From contig NZ_KQ976354.1 in NCBI RefSeq assembly GCF_000346485.2, positions 11,304,341-11,368,340 on the forward strand: a stretch of 64,000 nt of DNA. Reading direction: 5' to 3'. Within the stretch, counting starts at the first letter, position 1. Every line of letters starts with the position of its first letter. Source of the DNA: Scytonema hofmannii PCC 7110 (GTDB lineage: Bacteria; Cyanobacteriota; Cyanobacteriia; Cyanobacteriales; Nostocaceae). Below the pieces are notes generated by a model that worked only from the letters and a program-made list of their open reading frames with translations, made no database searches and was not told the origin of the DNA. The position numbers and the translations under genes are program-made. Positions 63,908-64,000 of this stretch are shown here, one piece after another.

Positions 63908-64000
63908 TTAAATCGACCAATTTTGAATTTTTAAATCCGGCACTTTTTCAAAATCTTGCAAGTTTCTTGTCAGTAAAACACCATCACAAGCTAAAACAAT
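63908..64000 (-). CDS. VapC-like PIN toxin, C-terminal end (cut by window edge)
   Basis: Reading in from the right edge gives IVLACDGVLLTRNLQDFEKV, then PDLKIQNWSI and a stop. The segment LLTRN-(L/I)-x-x-F-x-x-(I/V)-P-x-L matches the end of the VapC proteins at 32327 and 33122. Its antitoxin would lie outside the window. Confidence 0.8.
   Translation of the reverse strand: MVLACDGVLLTRNLQDFEKVPDLKIQNWSI

Overview
The window is chromosomal DNA from a filamentous, probably heterocyst-forming cyanobacterium. Evidence: the HIP1 octamer GCGATCGC recurs throughout, there are XisH/XisI remnants, DUF1822/DUF928/CHASE2-CHAT/Uma2 families, short tandem repeats of the Nostocales type (TGACAAA, GGGGAGTA, CCTCTGCGT), and a giant RTX/choice-of-anchor protein. 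No rRNA, tRNA, CRISPR array or intact transposase was seen.

Region 1 (about 1-24 kb) looks like a secretion and antagonism island. A TpsB-type outer-membrane transporter (1187-2977, plus strand) faces a long minus-strand series: secreted proteins, a TPM-domain protein, two near-identical 361-aa secreted proteins that flank an orphan CdiA-CT-like toxin and putative immunity gene, a GH24 lysozyme, two identical YkuD-like proteins, a TpsA exoprotein with a C-terminal CHAT protease domain, a DUF928 protein, a CHAT-CHASE2 membrane protein, a DUF1822 protein and a small sigma-70-family factor. Two shared upstream elements tie this region together. The P-element has two conserved blocks separated by 22 nt and lies before eight units, including the sigma gene. 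The T-element has two TGACA half-sites exactly 23 nt apart and lies before five units. The working idea is a self-contained sigma regulon controlling a two-partner-secretion/CHAT system. Three 65-aa sister proteins lead or form P-driven units and share their tail with the DUF928 protein.

Region 2 (about 24-44 kb) is a defence island on the minus strand. Reading with transcription it holds a DUF499 ATPase, a DUF7680-like small protein, an AlbA_2/Schlafen-like domain fused to a catalytically degenerate long Argonaute, a DUF1156 DNA methylase, two VapBC-like pairs and a PLD-SNF2 helicase. The helicase, methylase and ATPase resemble the 'Hma' type of defence locus, and the Argonaute fusion is the notable addition. 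Downstream (25.3-28.4 kb) are the broken remains of a second copy (DUF499 tail, DUF7680, helicase tail, methylase tail) mixed with toxin-antitoxin genes. One of these is a ParE toxin whose C-terminus has been replaced by the DUF499 tail.

Region 3 (about 44-54 kb) is ordinary accessory metabolism: an MDR oxidoreductase, a CocE/NonD hydrolase, an EamA transporter, a ParDE pair with a broken toxin, Uma2, XisI with a xisH remnant, and a cysteine hydrolase-cupin pair divergent from an amidohydrolase. Region 4 (about 54-64 kb) holds a CIA30-like protein, a protease remnant, a 2853-aa RTX/choice-of-anchor/DUF4114 protein, and the end of another VapC gene cut by the window edge.
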